DNA of 64,000 nt from positions 62,001-126,000 of the forward strand of contig NZ_FOCK01000006.1 of the NCBI RefSeq assembly GCF_900110085.1, written 5' to 3'. This stretch comes from Prevotella sp. ne3005. Lineage in GTDB: Bacteria > Bacteroidota > Bacteroidia > Bacteroidales > Bacteroidaceae. The notes below the pieces were generated by a model that saw only the letters and a program-made list of their open reading frames with translations, made no database searches and was not told the DNA's origin. Both the position numbers and the translations under genes were made by a program. Shown here in pieces: positions 52,519 to 62,589 of this stretch (position 1 is its first letter; every line of letters begins with the position of its first letter).

Positions 52519-55500
52519 ATGAGAGAAAAAATTGACTGTTTTTTACCTTGCGACGACCTTGAAGCCGCCCAGAATACCGTCAGGCAACTTAGAGGAAACA
52601 AGACCATCCAACATATATTCCTGCTCGTCACCGAACTACTCTCAGCCGAAGACTCCAAACGATTCTCCGACTGTCAGCAGATACTCGTCGACAGTCTTGC
52701 CAGCAGCAATACCATCATGAGCATTGCAGAGAATGCCAATGCCGACTATGCCCTGCTGCAGACCAAACCCCGACAGTTGTTGCTCGGTGAACGCGCCCTG
52801 GAGCGCGCCCTCCGTGTGGCTTCCGATTCCGATGCTGCCATGGTCTATGCCGACCATTACGACATCACCGAAGGCCAGCGCAAGGACCATCCCGTCATCG
52901 ACTATCAAATTGGTAGTGTTCGCGATGACTTCGATTTCGGATCGCTTTGGCTCATCAAGACGCCCCTGCTCCACACCTTTGCCATGCAGGCAGGTGAGAC
53001 CGATTATCATCATGCGGGCCTCTATGCCCTCCGCCTCTTCCTGAGCCGCAATGGACAGATCTTCCACATCAACGAGAAGCTCTACACTGAGGAAGAGTTG
53101 GATACACGCGCCTCGGGTGTGAAGCAGTTCGACTACGTGAATCCCGCCAACCGCGAGGTACAGATAGAGATGGAACAGGCCGCCACGGCCCACCTGCAAG
53201 AGATTGGCGCCAAGATCGACCCCTCCTACTACCGTCGTCCGGACTTCAATGAGCAGGAGTTCGAATTCGAGGCCTCGGTCATCATCCCCGTCTATAATCG
53301 TGAGAAGACCATCTGCGATGCCGTCAATAGTGCCTTAGGACAGAAAGCCAGCTTCAAGTTCAATGTCATCGTGGTAGACAACCACTCCACCGACCGTACC
53401 ACAGAACTGTTGCAAGGCTTCCACGATGAGCGCCTTGTCCATATCATCCCCGAGCGCACCGATCTCGGTATCGGAGGCTGCTGGAATCAGGCCATCAACG
53501 ATGACCGCTGCGGACGCTTTGCCGTACAACTCGACTCCGACGACCTCTACTCCTCACCCAAGACCCTCCAGCAGGTGGTCGACGCTTTCTACAAGCAGAA
53601 TGCCGCGATGGTGATTGGCTCCTACCGCATGTGCGACTTTGAGCTCAACACCCTGCCACCGGGCCTCATCGACCATCACGAGTGGACCGATGAAAACGGT
53701 CCTAACAATGCCCTCCGCATCAATGGCCTCGGCGCCCCACGTGCCTTCTTCACGCCCCTGCTAAGACAAATAGGATTCCCTAACACATCCTATGGTGAGG
53801 ACTATGCGTTAGGACTCATTTTCTCACGCAACTATCGCATTGGACGTATCTTCTCCGAACTCTATCTCTGCCGCCGTTGGGGAGGCAACAGCGACGCAGC
53901 CCTGAGCATCGACAAGATCAATGCCAACAACCTCTATAAAGACCGTTTGCGCACCCTTGAGATCCTTGCCCGCCAACAGATGCTGCAGGGCAAACAGGAT
54001 CTTACCAACGACTCACCCCTCCTGCGGTTCTTCAACCACCAGCTCGAGAAATGGGACGATGCCCGTCGCCGTTATCATGAGTTGCGCAGTGCCAAGACCC
54101 GTGAGCTCGTCGTGGGAGCTTCCAGCATCCAGGTGCAGTGGAATCCCGCCCGCATCGTCTCTACAGGTGCCAGCATCGACAAGAAGGCCATTGCCGAGCG
54201 CCCCTGTTTCCTCTGTGAGCAGAACCGCCCCAAGGAGCAGATCAAGAAACCCGTCGACAGTCATTACGACCTGCTCGTCAATCCCTACCCCATCCTGCCT
54301 ATCCATTTCACCATTCCCAGCGTGAACCATGAGCCGCAGCTCATCCGCGAGGCTTATGGAGAGATTCACAAGCTGCTTGAGGAATATCCCGGCATGATGG
54401 TTTTCTATAACGGTCCGAAGTGTGGTGCCTCGGCTCCCGACCATGCCCATTTCCAGGCAGGCACCAGCGGCGTACTCCCCCTGCAGAAATCGTGGAAGCG
54501 CCTGAGCCACAACCTCACGCCCATCATCAGTCTCAACGACAAAGAAGATATCTCCCTCATCGAGGAATATCCCTGTACGGCCCTGCTCATCCGCAGCCGT
54601 TCACAGAATGGCGACGAGCAGCTGTTCCGCCGTCTCTATGAGGCTCTGCCCCAGCGCGAAGACGAGACCGAGCCAATGATGAACATCATCAGCTGGCGCA
54701 GCGACGAGGAGTTCTTCTCCGTTGTCTTCCCCCGTGCCAAGCATCGTCCCGACTGTTATTATGCCGAGGGCAGCTCACAGTTCATCATCTCTCCGGGAGC
54801 CCTCGATATGGCAGGCCTTATCATCACGCCCCGTCAGGAGGACTTCGAACATATCACGCCCGAGATAGCCTTAGGCATCCTTCGTGAGGTGTCGCTCACT
54901 GGCGACGACCTCCAGCAGGCCATCACCCGCCTCAAGGCCACCAGCGCCCCTTCATCCCTCGCCTCCCAACTCTCATCTCTCAACTCGAAAGAGCCCCTCG
55001 TCTCCGTAGGCATTGTCTCCGGACAGAAGATTGCCTTCTCGCTCAACAGCCCCTACATGGCCAAGGGCGAGGAGATCACAGGCGAGCAGACGGTAGAGTT
55101 CTCCGAGGGTGGCATCCTGTGGCGCGGCACGCTCTATCGTTACCTCACCTTCCGACCACAGGCCGACGATGCCTCCTTCTCACTGAAGGATGTCACCATC
55201 GGCGTGAATTTCCATTGGGAGCGTCAGGAGACCCAGACCTTTGAGGGCACTCTGCGCATCGTGGTCGAGGCCGATAAGATTGTGGCCATCAACGAGTTGC
55301 CCGTAGAGCGCTACCTCACCAGCGTCATCTCCAGTGAGATGTCGGCCACCTCTTCGCCTGAGTTCCTGAAGGCTCATGCCGTCATCTCACGTTCATGGCT
55401 CCTGGCTCAGATGGCCAAGCGCAAAAAGCATCAGGAAGGCACCGACGGTTTCTTCTCTTTCACGAGGAAGGACGATGAGCTCATCCGCTGGTACGACCGC

Positions 55501-56205
55501 GAAGACCATACCATCTTCGATGTCTGCGCCGACGACCACTGCCAGCGTTATCAGGGCATCACCAAGGCCACCAGTCCCCATGTCGAGGAGGCCATCAGTG
55601 AGACGCGTGGCCAGGTGCTCTTCTATGACAACGAGATTTGCGACGCCCGCTTCCACAAGTGCTGTGGTGGCGAGACCGAGGAGTTCCAGTACTGCTGGGA
55701 AGACACGCCCAAGCCCTACCTCGTCAGCATTCAGGATCCCTGGTGCAACACCTCCGACAAGCAGATTCTCTCACAGGTGCTCAACGACTTCGATCAGGAG
55801 ACCCCCGACTTCTATCGCTGGACGGTGGAATACACACAGGAAGAACTCTCCGAGCTCATCAATCGTAAGCTCAATACCGACTTCGGCCTCATCACCGACC
55901 TCATCCCCTTGGAGCGAGGCAAGAGCGGCCGCATCTGGAAACTCAAGATTGTGGGTACGAAGAAGACCTTCACCATCGGCAAAGAGCTTGAGATCCGCCG
56001 TGCCCTCAGCGAGACGCATCTCCTAAGCTCGGCTTTCGATGTCGTTAAAAACAATGATGTATTTGTCTTGAATGGTAAAGGCTGGGGACATGGTGTCGGC
56101 CTGTGCCAGATTGGTGCTGCCGTCATGGGAGCCCAGGGTAAGACCTACGATGAGATCCTGCTCTTCTACTATCGCAACGCCCAAATCCATCGCCTCTACG
56201 AATAA
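52519..56205 (+). CDS. Glycosyltransferase - DUF4922 (HIT-like) - SpoIID fusion
   Basis: A 1228-residue three-part protein. Residues about 1-250 look like a degenerate GT2-like part; about 250-480 is a GT2 domain ([30 protein letters not shown]). About 540-800 is a DUF4922 domain with CFLCEQNRP and the HIT-like His642-Ala-His644-Phe-Gln646, suggesting a nucleotidyl transfer or phosphorylase reaction. About 820-1228 is SpoIID/LytB-like ([13 protein letters not shown], Glu940; [15 protein letters not shown]), a peptidoglycan-cutting fold. No signal peptide is seen, so the compartment is puzzling. The AmpG-like gene follows after 30 nt, pointing to wall recycling. Confidence 0.8.
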   Translation: MREKIDCFLPCDDLEAAQNTVRQLRGNKTIQHIFLLVTELLSAEDSKRFSDCQQILVDSLASSNTIMSIAENANADYALLQTKPRQLLLGERALERALRVASDSDAAMVYADHYDITEGQRKDHPVIDYQIGSVRDDFDFGSLWLIKTPLLHTFAMQAGETDYHHAGLYALRLFLSRNGQIFHINEKLYTEEELDTRASGVKQFDYVNPANREVQIEMEQAATAHLQEIGAKIDPSYYRRPDFNEQEFEFEASVIIPVYNREKTICDAVNSALGQKASFKFNVIVVDNHSTDRTTELLQGFHDERLVHIIPERTDLGIGGCWNQAINDDRCGRFAVQLDSDDLYSSPKTLQQVVDAFYKQNAAMVIGSYRMCDFELNTLPPGLIDHHEWTDENGPNNALRINGLGAPRAFFTPLLRQIGFPNTSYGEDYALGLIFSRNYRIGRIFSELYLCRRWGGNSDAALSIDKINANNLYKDRLRTLEILARQQMLQGKQDLTNDSPLLRFFNHQLEKWDDARRRYHELRSAKTRELVVGASSIQVQWNPARIVSTGASIDKKAIAERPCFLCEQNRPKEQIKKPVDSHYDLLVNPYPILPIHFTIPSVNHEPQLIREAYGEIHKLLEEYPGMMVFYNGPKCGASAPDHAHFQAGTSGVLPLQKSWKRLSHNLTPIISLNDKEDISLIEEYPCTALLIRSRSQNGDEQLFRRLYEALPQREDETEPMMNIISWRSDEEFFSVVFPRAKHRPDCYYAEGSSQFIISPGALDMAGLIITPRQEDFEHITPEIALGILREVSLTGDDLQQAITRLKATSAPSSLASQLSSLNSKEPLVSVGIVSGQKIAFSLNSPYMAKGEEITGEQTVEFSEGGILWRGTLYRYLTFRPQADDASFSLKDVTIGVNFHWERQETQTFEGTLRIVVEADKIVAINELPVERYLTSVISSEMSATSSPEFLKAHAVISRSWLLAQMAKRKKHQEGTDGFFSFTRKDDELIRWYDREDHTIFDVCADDHCQRYQGITKATSPHVEEAISETRGQVLFYDNEICDARFHKCCGGETEEFQYCWEDTPKPYLVSIQDPWCNTSDKQILSQVLNDFDQETPDFYRWTVEYTQEELSELINRKLNTDFGLITDLIPLERGKSGRIWKLKIVGTKKTFTIGKELEIRRALSETHLLSSAFDVVKNNDVFVLNGKGWGHGVGLCQIGAAVMGAQGKTYDEILLFYYRNAQIHRLYE

Positions 56206-56235
56206 TTTTCAATATTCAATTTTCAATTTTCAATT

Positions 56236-57504
56236 ATGAAAAAGCATTCCCCCTGGGCCTGGGTGCCCACCCTCTACTTCGCTGAAGGCGTCCCCTACGT
56301 AGCCGTCATGACCATCTCCGTCATCATCTACAAACGACTCGGACTGTCCAACACCGACATCACCCTCTACACCTCATGGCTCTACCTGCCTTGGGTCATC
56401 AAACCCCTGTGGAGCCCCTTTATCGACATGCTGCGCACCAAGCGCTGGTGGATCCTCACCATGCAGATCCTCATCGCCGCTGCCCTGGCCGGCATTGCCT
56501 TTACCATCCCCGGACCCTTCTGGCTACAGGGCTCCCTCGCTTTCTTCTGGCTGATGGCCTTTTCCAGTGCCACCCACGACATCGCTGCCGACGGTTTCTA
56601 TATGCTCGGTCTCGACCAGCACCAACAAGCCTACTTCGTAGGTATCCGCTCCACATTCTACCGCATCGCCACGATCTTCTCCTCGGGATTGCTCGTAGGC
56701 CTTGCAGGTGCCCTGCAGGTGCTCACCCGCAGCATTAGTTTCTCCTGGAGCCTGGTCTTCTACCTTATCTCAGGCCTTTTCATCGCCCTGTGGCTCTACC
56801 ACAGCTGGGCCTTGCCGCGCCCCGATGAAGACAATGAGCGCACGCAGAAGACTGCAGGCGACATCCTCAACGAGTTCTGGCAGACGCTCGTCACCTTCTT
56901 CAAGAAGCCTCAGGTGTGGGTAGGCATCTGCTTCATGCTCTTCTACCGTATGCCGGAAGGACTGCTTGCCAAGGTGTCGGCCCTCTTCCTCGTCGACAGT
57001 GCGAAAAACGGCGGTCTCGGCCTCTCCGATGGAGAGTTCGGTCTCGTACAAGGCACGGTAGGTGTTATCGGCCTTACCCTCGGTGGCATCCTCGGTGGCA
57101 TCTGTGCCAGCCGCGATGGACTGAAACGCTGGCTGTGGCCCATGGTGATGGCCATCACCATCCCCGACCTCGTCTACGTCTATCTCTCCTACGCCCTTCC
57201 CACGAGCCTTGTCATCATCAACATCTGCATCTTCCTTGAGCAGTTCGGCTACGGCTTTGGATTCTCGGCTTATATGCTCTACCTGATCTACTACAGCCAG
57301 GGCGAGCACAAGACGGCCCACTATGCCCTCTGTACGGCCTTTATGGCCCTCTCGATGATGATCCCCGGTCTCTTTGCCGGAGCCTTGCAGGAAAGTGTCG
57401 GTTATCAGACCTTCTTCCTCATCGTTGTCGCCGCCTGCGTCATGACATACATCGTCTCGGCTCTCCTCAAAATAGATCCAGAATTTGGTAAAAAGAAAGC
57501 ATAA
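56236..57504 (+). CDS. AmpG-like MFS permease
   Basis: A 422-residue transporter with about 12 spans. The start AWVPTLYFAEGVPYVAVM and SATHDIAADGFYM are typical of the AmpG branch of the major facilitator superfamily, which imports anhydro-muropeptides. It follows the SpoIID fusion gene by 30 nt, with a leader of repeated TTCAATTT, so the pair may take up and process wall fragments. The stop codon lies inside the terminator stem. Confidence 0.82.
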   Translation: MKKHSPWAWVPTLYFAEGVPYVAVMTISVIIYKRLGLSNTDITLYTSWLYLPWVIKPLWSPFIDMLRTKRWWILTMQILIAAALAGIAFTIPGPFWLQGSLAFFWLMAFSSATHDIAADGFYMLGLDQHQQAYFVGIRSTFYRIATIFSSGLLVGLAGALQVLTRSISFSWSLVFYLISGLFIALWLYHSWALPRPDEDNERTQKTAGDILNEFWQTLVTFFKKPQVWVGICFMLFYRMPEGLLAKVSALFLVDSAKNGGLGLSDGEFGLVQGTVGVIGLTLGGILGGICASRDGLKRWLWPMVMAITIPDLVYVYLSYALPTSLVIINICIFLEQFGYGFGFSAYMLYLIYYSQGEHKTAHYALCTAFMALSMMIPGLFAGALQESVGYQTFFLIVVAACVMTYIVSALLKIDPEFGKKKA

Positions 57505-57535
57505 ATAAAGGCTTCCGATTGGAAGCCTTTATTTA
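57502..57535. terminator. Bidirectional terminator between ampG-like and serine acetyltransferase genes
   Basis: A perfect 15-bp inverted repeat, TAAATAAAGGCTTCC (57502-57516) and GGAAGCCTTTATTTA (57521-57535), with loop GATT. A/T ends on both sides allow it to work for the two convergent genes; it includes both stop codons. Confidence 0.85.
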
Positions 57536-58453
57536 TATCCCCGCACCATCCTGGAATCCAGCATCGATGGCCTTCGACTGCAGGATGCGCGAATATGGCG
57601 GAACACTGTGTGTCAGCCAGATGTTACCGCCAATCACGGAGTCGTGGCCAATCGTGATGCGCCCTAAGATCGAGGCATTCGAGTAGACCGTCACGTGGTC
57701 CTCGATGATCGGGTGGCGCGGCACGTTCAGCATGTTACCGTTCTCATCGTATTTGAAGCTCTTGGCTCCCAGCGTCACACCCTGATACAGACTCACATGG
57801 TTGCCGATAATCGTGGTCTCACCGATCACCACGCCCGTACCGTGGTCTATCGAGAAATATTCGCCTATCTGAGCTCCCGGGTGGATATCGATACCCGTCT
57901 TTGAATGGGCCAGCTCTGTCATGATTCTGGGAATCACGGGCACCTTCAGCTCATGCAGTTTGTGAGCCATGCGGTAGTGAGTCATCGCGTTCATCACGGG
58001 GTAGCAGAATATCACCTCTCCATAGTTCGATACTGCCGGGTCGTTGTCAAACATCGCCTGGACGTCGGTATATAGCAACCGCTTGATCTCGGGCAGTGCA
58101 TCGATGAACTCCAGTGCCTTCCGCTCCGCCTCACCATACACCTGGTCCTTCGTGCGCATCTTCTCACAGTCCTCACAGAACTGGAGCCCATGGGCAATCT
58201 GCTTCGTCAGCAACGTGGCCAACTCGTCCATATGTACGCCGATATAGTAGGAGCGGATAGCCTCGTCGGGCTGCCGCTTATTGAAGTAGTCGGGGAAGAT
58301 GATGCTCTTCACCAGCTTCACAATCTGCTTCACCTGCTCCACCGAGGGCAGCGGAGCCACTGTGGCGGGCATCATTCCCACCTCTTGTTCTGTCTGTTTC
58401 GACAGCAGCGCCACATTCCTGCGCAGCGTGTCGTTCATCTTCGTTTTGTCCAT
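57533..58453 (-). CDS. Serine O-acetyltransferase (CysE/EpsC type)
   Basis: About 306 residues: a helical N-terminal domain and a left-handed beta-helix with hexapeptide repeats (DIHPGAQIGEYFSIDHGTG, VVIGETTIIGNHVSLYQG). The HGTG and catalytic His/Asp residues fit serine acetyltransferase, which makes O-acetylserine for cysteine. The frame extends to 58492, but a -7 box TACCTTTG (minus, 58462-58469) lies inside it. Start 58453 would leave almost no leader; Met at 58438 (MNDTLRRN) is the next choice. Confidence 0.88.
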   Translation of the reverse strand: MDKTKMNDTLRRNVALLSKQTEQEVGMMPATVAPLPSVEQVKQIVKLVKSIIFPDYFNKRQPDEAIRSYYIGVHMDELATLLTKQIAHGLQFCEDCEKMRTKDQVYGEAERKALEFIDALPEIKRLLYTDVQAMFDNDPAVSNYGEVIFCYPVMNAMTHYRMAHKLHELKVPVIPRIMTELAHSKTGIDIHPGAQIGEYFSIDHGTGVVIGETTIIGNHVSLYQGVTLGAKSFKYDENGNMLNVPRHPIIEDHVTVYSNASILGRITIGHDSVIGGNIWLTHSVPPYSRILQSKAIDAGFQDGAGI

Positions 58454-58528
58454 ATCGTCGGCAAAGGTAGTATAATTCGAATAAAATACCAAATTTATTG
58501 GGATATTTTTGAGATGAAGCTCGCTGAC

Positions 58529-59149
58529 TTACGTTTGTATAAACGCTGTCTTTCTGCGATTGTCCTTTGGACGAACCGCGAAGTGAATCCAGTAGCGGCC
58601 CTGCTTGCTGCGCTCGATGAACAGCTCATCGTAATCTTGCTTCGTGCCATCAGAGATGTCCATGAGGATGTTCGCATAGCGCAGTGCCTGCTCAAAGCCC
58701 TCGCATCGGATATCCACCGCGCACCCCGTCAGATGATTGCTCGTCGGCGACCCGCCCACAGCCTTATTTACCTCCAGCGACCTATAGCCGCTCGTGATGA
58801 TGATGGGATTGTCATCTCGAGCATCCCCCTCTTTGTCATCTCGACCACCCTCTTTGTCATCTCGACTAAGCGAAGCGCATGGAGAGATCTCATGAGATTC
58901 CTCGACTACGCTCGGAATGACAGGAAAAGGAGAGATCTCTCGACTCCGCTCGAGATGACTGGTAGGATACAACGTATTATAAGAATACCTTAAATCCTCC
59001 AACCAATTCTCACAGAGATTCTTCAGATTCTCTATGGCCACATGGCTGGGAATATTTCCGTCAGCCGTTTTCACACTCGTCTTCGTAACCTCCCCGAGCT
59101 GAAAGTGCTCGGAGAGGTGCATGTCTTTGTTAATACTTACTTTTTCCAT
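58529..59149 (-). CDS. M15-type peptidase (D-Ala-D-Ala carboxypeptidase-like) with repeat insertion
   Basis: A 206-residue protein with the M15/hedgehog zinc fold: IIITSGYRS, then SNHLTGCAVDI (His and Asp ligands) and WIHFAV (third His). Residues about 63-113 between NTLYPTS and NPIIITSGYRS are encoded by a palindromic repeat element (58811-58960) and are rich in charged residues (SRDDKEGGRDDKEGDARDD). Relatives pass directly from one segment to the other. The frame is kept open through the insert. Similar peptidases accompany VirE-N genes in Bacteroidetes mobile clusters. The leader repeats GTGAGTTT three times. Confidence 0.8.
   Translation of the reverse strand: MEKVSINKDMHLSEHFQLGEVTKTSVKTADGNIPSHVAIENLKNLCENWLEDLRYSYNTLYPTSHLERSREISPFPVIPSVVEESHEISPCASLSRDDKEGGRDDKEGDARDDNPIIITSGYRSLEVNKAVGGSPTSNHLTGCAVDIRCEGFEQALRYANILMDISDGTKQDYDELFIERSKQGRYWIHFAVRPKDNRRKTAFIQT
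58811..58960. repeat. Palindromic repeat element inside the M15 peptidase gene
   Basis: GTCATCTCGA occurs in direct orientation at 58811, 58835 and 58856, and its complement TCGAGATGAC at 58950-58959. Between them are AGAGATCTC-type segments. The 35 bp at 58856-58890 are identical, in inverted orientation, to 61003-61037 in the next gene. The insert keeps the reading frame. Confidence 0.85.
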
Positions 59150-59173
59150 TTTGTGAGTTTGTGAGTTTGTGAG

Positions 59174-61921
59174 TTAAATAAGCATTTGATTAAGTTTACG
59201 ATACTTTCCTGTATCATCTCCCTCTTCAATCTTCTCTGCGAAATTATCTTCAATCATTCGCTTTATTTTCATGAAACAGGCCGTGCTTTCTGGTTTATAG
59301 CCAAAACACCTGATGACATCTTCTTTAGTAAACACGTCTGGCAGTCGATTAAAACCATCCACTGACTTCTGTTGATGTCGCTTGCCCGAAATCTGCACAT
59401 CGTTGTTCATGTCGTCGAAGTACTTCTCGGCCAACACCCCGAAGAAATGCTGCTGCGTGGCATACTGGATGCGGGCTATCAGCTCACAGAGCTTCCAGTC
59501 GGTCTCGTCCACCTCATACTCTCCTTCCCAATACTTACCCTGCTGGTGAATGTGTTCCCAGTGGCGCATATCGATGAAGGGCGCAGCGAAGTTCAGGGCA
59601 TGGTATGGCACGCGTTTCAACATCAGCTCGTTGGCCTCCGATTCATCCTCCGCACAGTCCGCCATGCGGTTCTTCGTCCACTGATAGAGCTGCTTCACGA
59701 GTGGCCACAGGGGCAACTCTCCTGCCCGGGTGTCGAGCTTAAAGGCCCACGTCTTCATGCGCTCCAGGCGCTGCCAGTCGATGGTGGTCTTCTCTTCGAA
59801 ATCTATCATCTCGAAATTCGTCTTAGGCATGGGAATCACGGTGAGGCGGGTAGACAATCCTGAACCGAAATTCTTCTCATTCACCTTTTTCTTCAGCGCA
59901 ATGGGCGTTCCGGTATAGATGTAATTCCACGTCACTCGGAACTCATCTACAGGCGAATCCGAATTCTGGTACATCTGTCCATCTTTTTCATTATGAAAAG
60001 CCTTCAGTTCCATAGCCTGCTTGTTGATCCATGAACCGCCACTCTGGAGTGTTATCGAATTATCGAGCTCCGTGTCGAATGTGAACATGTGGAGCTGCAC
60101 CTCCTTACCATCCACAATCTCCTTGGCGTTGAGCATGTCCTCAATCATCTGGCCATTACTTGTTCTTGAAGGGTGTTCTCGGATAATCACTTGGGGCTTA
60201 TCCTTACCCTCCTTGTTGGCAGCCTTCTTCTTGGTGTCCTTCTTATAGCGGTTCAGTGCAGCCTTACCGGCCTTATCCGCATCCACCACAGGCGTCATCA
60301 ACACCTCGCAGATATCATCTGCCATCGACTTATTCGAGGCTGGATGACCAATGATGTAGAGCGAACAATTCAGTCTGCGCTCATTCTGCGGACGGTGGTA
60401 GAAGCGGTACCAGCAGCGTGTCATCAAGGTCATCATACACCCGCCAGCCACAAACATCGCCGCAGGATACTGGCTACGTTTCAACCCCGTACACACATCC
60501 CTCAACATGGGATAATCCTCAAACATCGCTTCAATCTCTGCGCCCCACTTTTCAAGGCTCGATGTAATGTCATGCGGCCCCAATCTCCCTGTTTCCTTGA
60601 CTCCTTTTACAATCTCCTGATACGTCAATCCCGTAGCGGTTTTTACCGCCTCCAGCATGGCCTTGGATGGTAGCGTTCCCGCATACTTTTTTTCCTTCTC
60701 CTTGATGCAGCCCGCAGCTGATTCCACGGTCTGCTCCACGTTCTCATTGCGCTCTTCGATGATCTCCTGCACCCACGATTGGGCTTCGACGATTCGTTGT
60801 ACTGTGGCCTTATCTCCATCGAGCATAAGCATGAGGTCTGTGGCCAGTTTAAGCGACTCTGTATGTCGGTTGGAGTCTGCCTTGCAGGGTAGCTTATCAG
60901 CATACCTAGCATCAATAATACTCTGTAAATCATAACCACGCCATCTTGTCATTCCATGCGTTTCCTCCCCCTTGTCATCTCGACCGAACGTAGTGAGTGG
61001 AGAGATCTCTCCATGCGCTTCGCTTAGTCGAGATGACTGAACATCCACCGTCCGCTCATTCCCAGCCCCTTGTTGAGCATCCTTAGAGGCCACAGCAGCA
61101 GTCTTAGCACGAACACCACCATCAGCACGATCATCAGCAGCGAATTGATGATGTAACGGCTGAGTTTTCTTCTCTCTATAAAGAGGTGTGAACCTCTTGT
61201 CAAATTCTTCATCATAATAATCAAACAGTTTTTCTTCATTAATGTACAATATATCCTCCTCCTTCGGAGCGAACGAATTTCGAGTCGCATCGATGCAGCT
61301 ATCGTCAGCCTTGTACCCCAACCTACTTGCCATAATAATCTGATTATCAGCAAGGTTGCCTATATTCACATCCGCTTCTCCAACGATACGGATACCGAAC
61401 GAACTGCTGGTGATATGTACCAGCACGATCTTTTTCATCAGCTCCTCGTCCTCTCTCAGCTTATACCATATCTGCATGGGATTCTCCACATGGTCAATGT
61501 CGAGCATAAAGAGTCCGTTCAAGTGACAATCCGCCAGTCGTCGATGACAGAAAGGTTTTCCCTTTCCCGTCTTCGTCGCATCAAACTCCCTGCATGAAAA
61601 GATGAAAGCGGGCAGATTCTCCTTCAACTCCTGTGCAAAGGCCAGCAGCTTATCAGCATCCGTCTTTTTGGCCCATGCCTCTTTGGCTGTTTTCTTCTTC
61701 AGATTCTGCTTCTTCAGCAGAAACTTCTGATAATCCGCATTGTCGAGCCATGTCTGGAGGGCTGCCACGCCCAGGGTCTTCGATGCCTCCACAGCTGCCA
61801 ATATAGCGCGTCGTGCGTCAATCCTCCAGCCAGTACTACTCTTCCTGACCTGGGCCCAGAACTCTTCCTTTGTGCAAGGAAGAGCCTGGGAAAAGTGAGT
61901 ATTCTCTTGGAATGTTATCAT
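59174..61921 (-). CDS. VirE-N/BT4734-like and DUF3987-type protein
   Basis: A 915-residue protein. The N-terminal part (about 60-230) resembles the BT4734/VirE-N domain, possibly primase-related (GLFMLDIDHVENP, ITSSSFGIRIVGEADV). A later helicase-like part (about 430-800) holds a P-loop-like GHPASNKS and resembles DUF3987. Residues about 295-319 come from a palindromic repeat (60974-61037) inserted in frame. The gene is typical of mobile or capsule-linked islands in Bacteroidetes; its biochemical role is not known to me. It precedes the M15 gene by 24 nt and follows a 97-residue gene by 3 nt. Confidence 0.78.
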   Translation of the reverse strand: MITFQENTHFSQALPCTKEEFWAQVRKSSTGWRIDARRAILAAVEASKTLGVAALQTWLDNADYQKFLLKKQNLKKKTAKEAWAKKTDADKLLAFAQELKENLPAFIFSCREFDATKTGKGKPFCHRRLADCHLNGLFMLDIDHVENPMQIWYKLREDEELMKKIVLVHITSSSFGIRIVGEADVNIGNLADNQIIMASRLGYKADDSCIDATRNSFAPKEEDILYINEEKLFDYYDEEFDKRFTPLYREKKTQPLHHQFAADDRADGGVRAKTAAVASKDAQQGAGNERTVDVQSSRLSEAHGEISPLTTFGRDDKGEETHGMTRWRGYDLQSIIDARYADKLPCKADSNRHTESLKLATDLMLMLDGDKATVQRIVEAQSWVQEIIEERNENVEQTVESAAGCIKEKEKKYAGTLPSKAMLEAVKTATGLTYQEIVKGVKETGRLGPHDITSSLEKWGAEIEAMFEDYPMLRDVCTGLKRSQYPAAMFVAGGCMMTLMTRCWYRFYHRPQNERRLNCSLYIIGHPASNKSMADDICEVLMTPVVDADKAGKAALNRYKKDTKKKAANKEGKDKPQVIIREHPSRTSNGQMIEDMLNAKEIVDGKEVQLHMFTFDTELDNSITLQSGGSWINKQAMELKAFHNEKDGQMYQNSDSPVDEFRVTWNYIYTGTPIALKKKVNEKNFGSGLSTRLTVIPMPKTNFEMIDFEEKTTIDWQRLERMKTWAFKLDTRAGELPLWPLVKQLYQWTKNRMADCAEDESEANELMLKRVPYHALNFAAPFIDMRHWEHIHQQGKYWEGEYEVDETDWKLCELIARIQYATQQHFFGVLAEKYFDDMNNDVQISGKRHQQKSVDGFNRLPDVFTKEDVIRCFGYKPESTACFMKIKRMIEDNFAEKIEEGDDTGKYRKLNQMLI
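60974..61037. repeat. 64-bp palindromic element inside the VirE-N gene
   Basis: The ends GTCATCTCGAC (60974-60984) and GTCGAGATGAC (61027-61037) are perfect inverted repeats. The 35 bp at 61003-61037 recur inverted at 58856-58890. The element lies within the reading frame without a stop. Confidence 0.88.
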
Positions 61922-61924
61922 CGG

Positions 61925-62218
61925 CTACAAGCTTTGTAAGTCCGTGATGTAGAAAGCATTCTCATGACGCGTCTGATGGTTCTGGTCTTCCCATGTACGA
62001 TGTTTCCAGAAACCTTTCACGATGTAGGGTTGGTTCTGAAAGAACTGCGTGTCACGATTCTTCGAGGCCAGTTCGCCCGTCATCTCACCATAGATCACGT
62101 CGCCACCACGCTTCATCACCACACCACGGCTCTTGAAGTATTCAGAGCTGCCGTCCTGCTTCTGATACTGGCGCTCAGAGTATGCGCCCACCTCAACGAT
62201 TGTTACTAACTTCTCCAT
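61925..62218 (-). CDS. Small protein of the VirE-N cluster, unknown
   Basis: A 97-residue soluble protein rich in beta-strand pattern and basic/aromatic residues (VGAYSERQYQKQDGSSEYFK, PYIVKGFWKHRTW). A single-strand DNA-binding OB-like fold would suit its place before a primase-like gene, but I cannot support it from motifs. It is 3 nt upstream of the VirE-N gene. The leader has the AAAGGTAAATAAGTAAAAAGG repeat. Confidence 0.6.
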   Translation of the reverse strand: MEKLVTIVEVGAYSERQYQKQDGSSEYFKSRGVVMKRGGDVIYGEMTGELASKNRDTQFFQNQPYIVKGFWKHRTWEDQNHQTRHENAFYITDLQSL

Positions 62219-62250
62219 TTTTTTTACCTTTTTACTTATTTACCTTTAAA

Positions 62251-62589
62251 TCATACTCTATCAAGTATTTCTTCCACTTCCATGACGTCCATCGCCTGCT
62301 TCAGGTCACGATGCATCAATACGCTAATCCATCTGCGACCCAGTTCCTTCTTCACCGAACTGAAGAACTTGATGCGTCGGGCACTCTCCTTCAGCCACCC
62401 TGTCTCCAGAGCACAGATCAGGCGGTCCTTGGGAGGCTCGTAGCCTGGTTCTCGCGACTTGCGATTATACGCGTTGAAAGTGATACACCCCGTAAAAGCA
62501 TCCCGATACATCGAACCCTCTACATGTTTGCCTTCTACAAGGCGCTCCAGAATAAAATCCGGAATAAAAATATACTTCTTAATATTCAT
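62251..62589 (-). CDS. Hypothetical protein of the VirE-N cluster
   Basis: A 112-residue soluble basic protein with no motif I recognise (PDFILERLVEGKHVEGSMYR, then RRIKFFSSVKKELGRRW). It overlaps the upstream gene by 11 nt, and the shared DNA is the GGTAAAAAGGTAAAG leader. Codon use and strand fit the neighbours, so it is likely a real gene. Confidence 0.55.
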   Translation of the reverse strand: MNIKKYIFIPDFILERLVEGKHVEGSMYRDAFTGCITFNAYNRKSREPGYEPPKDRLICALETGWLKESARRIKFFSSVKKELGRRWISVLMHRDLKQAMDVMEVEEILDRV

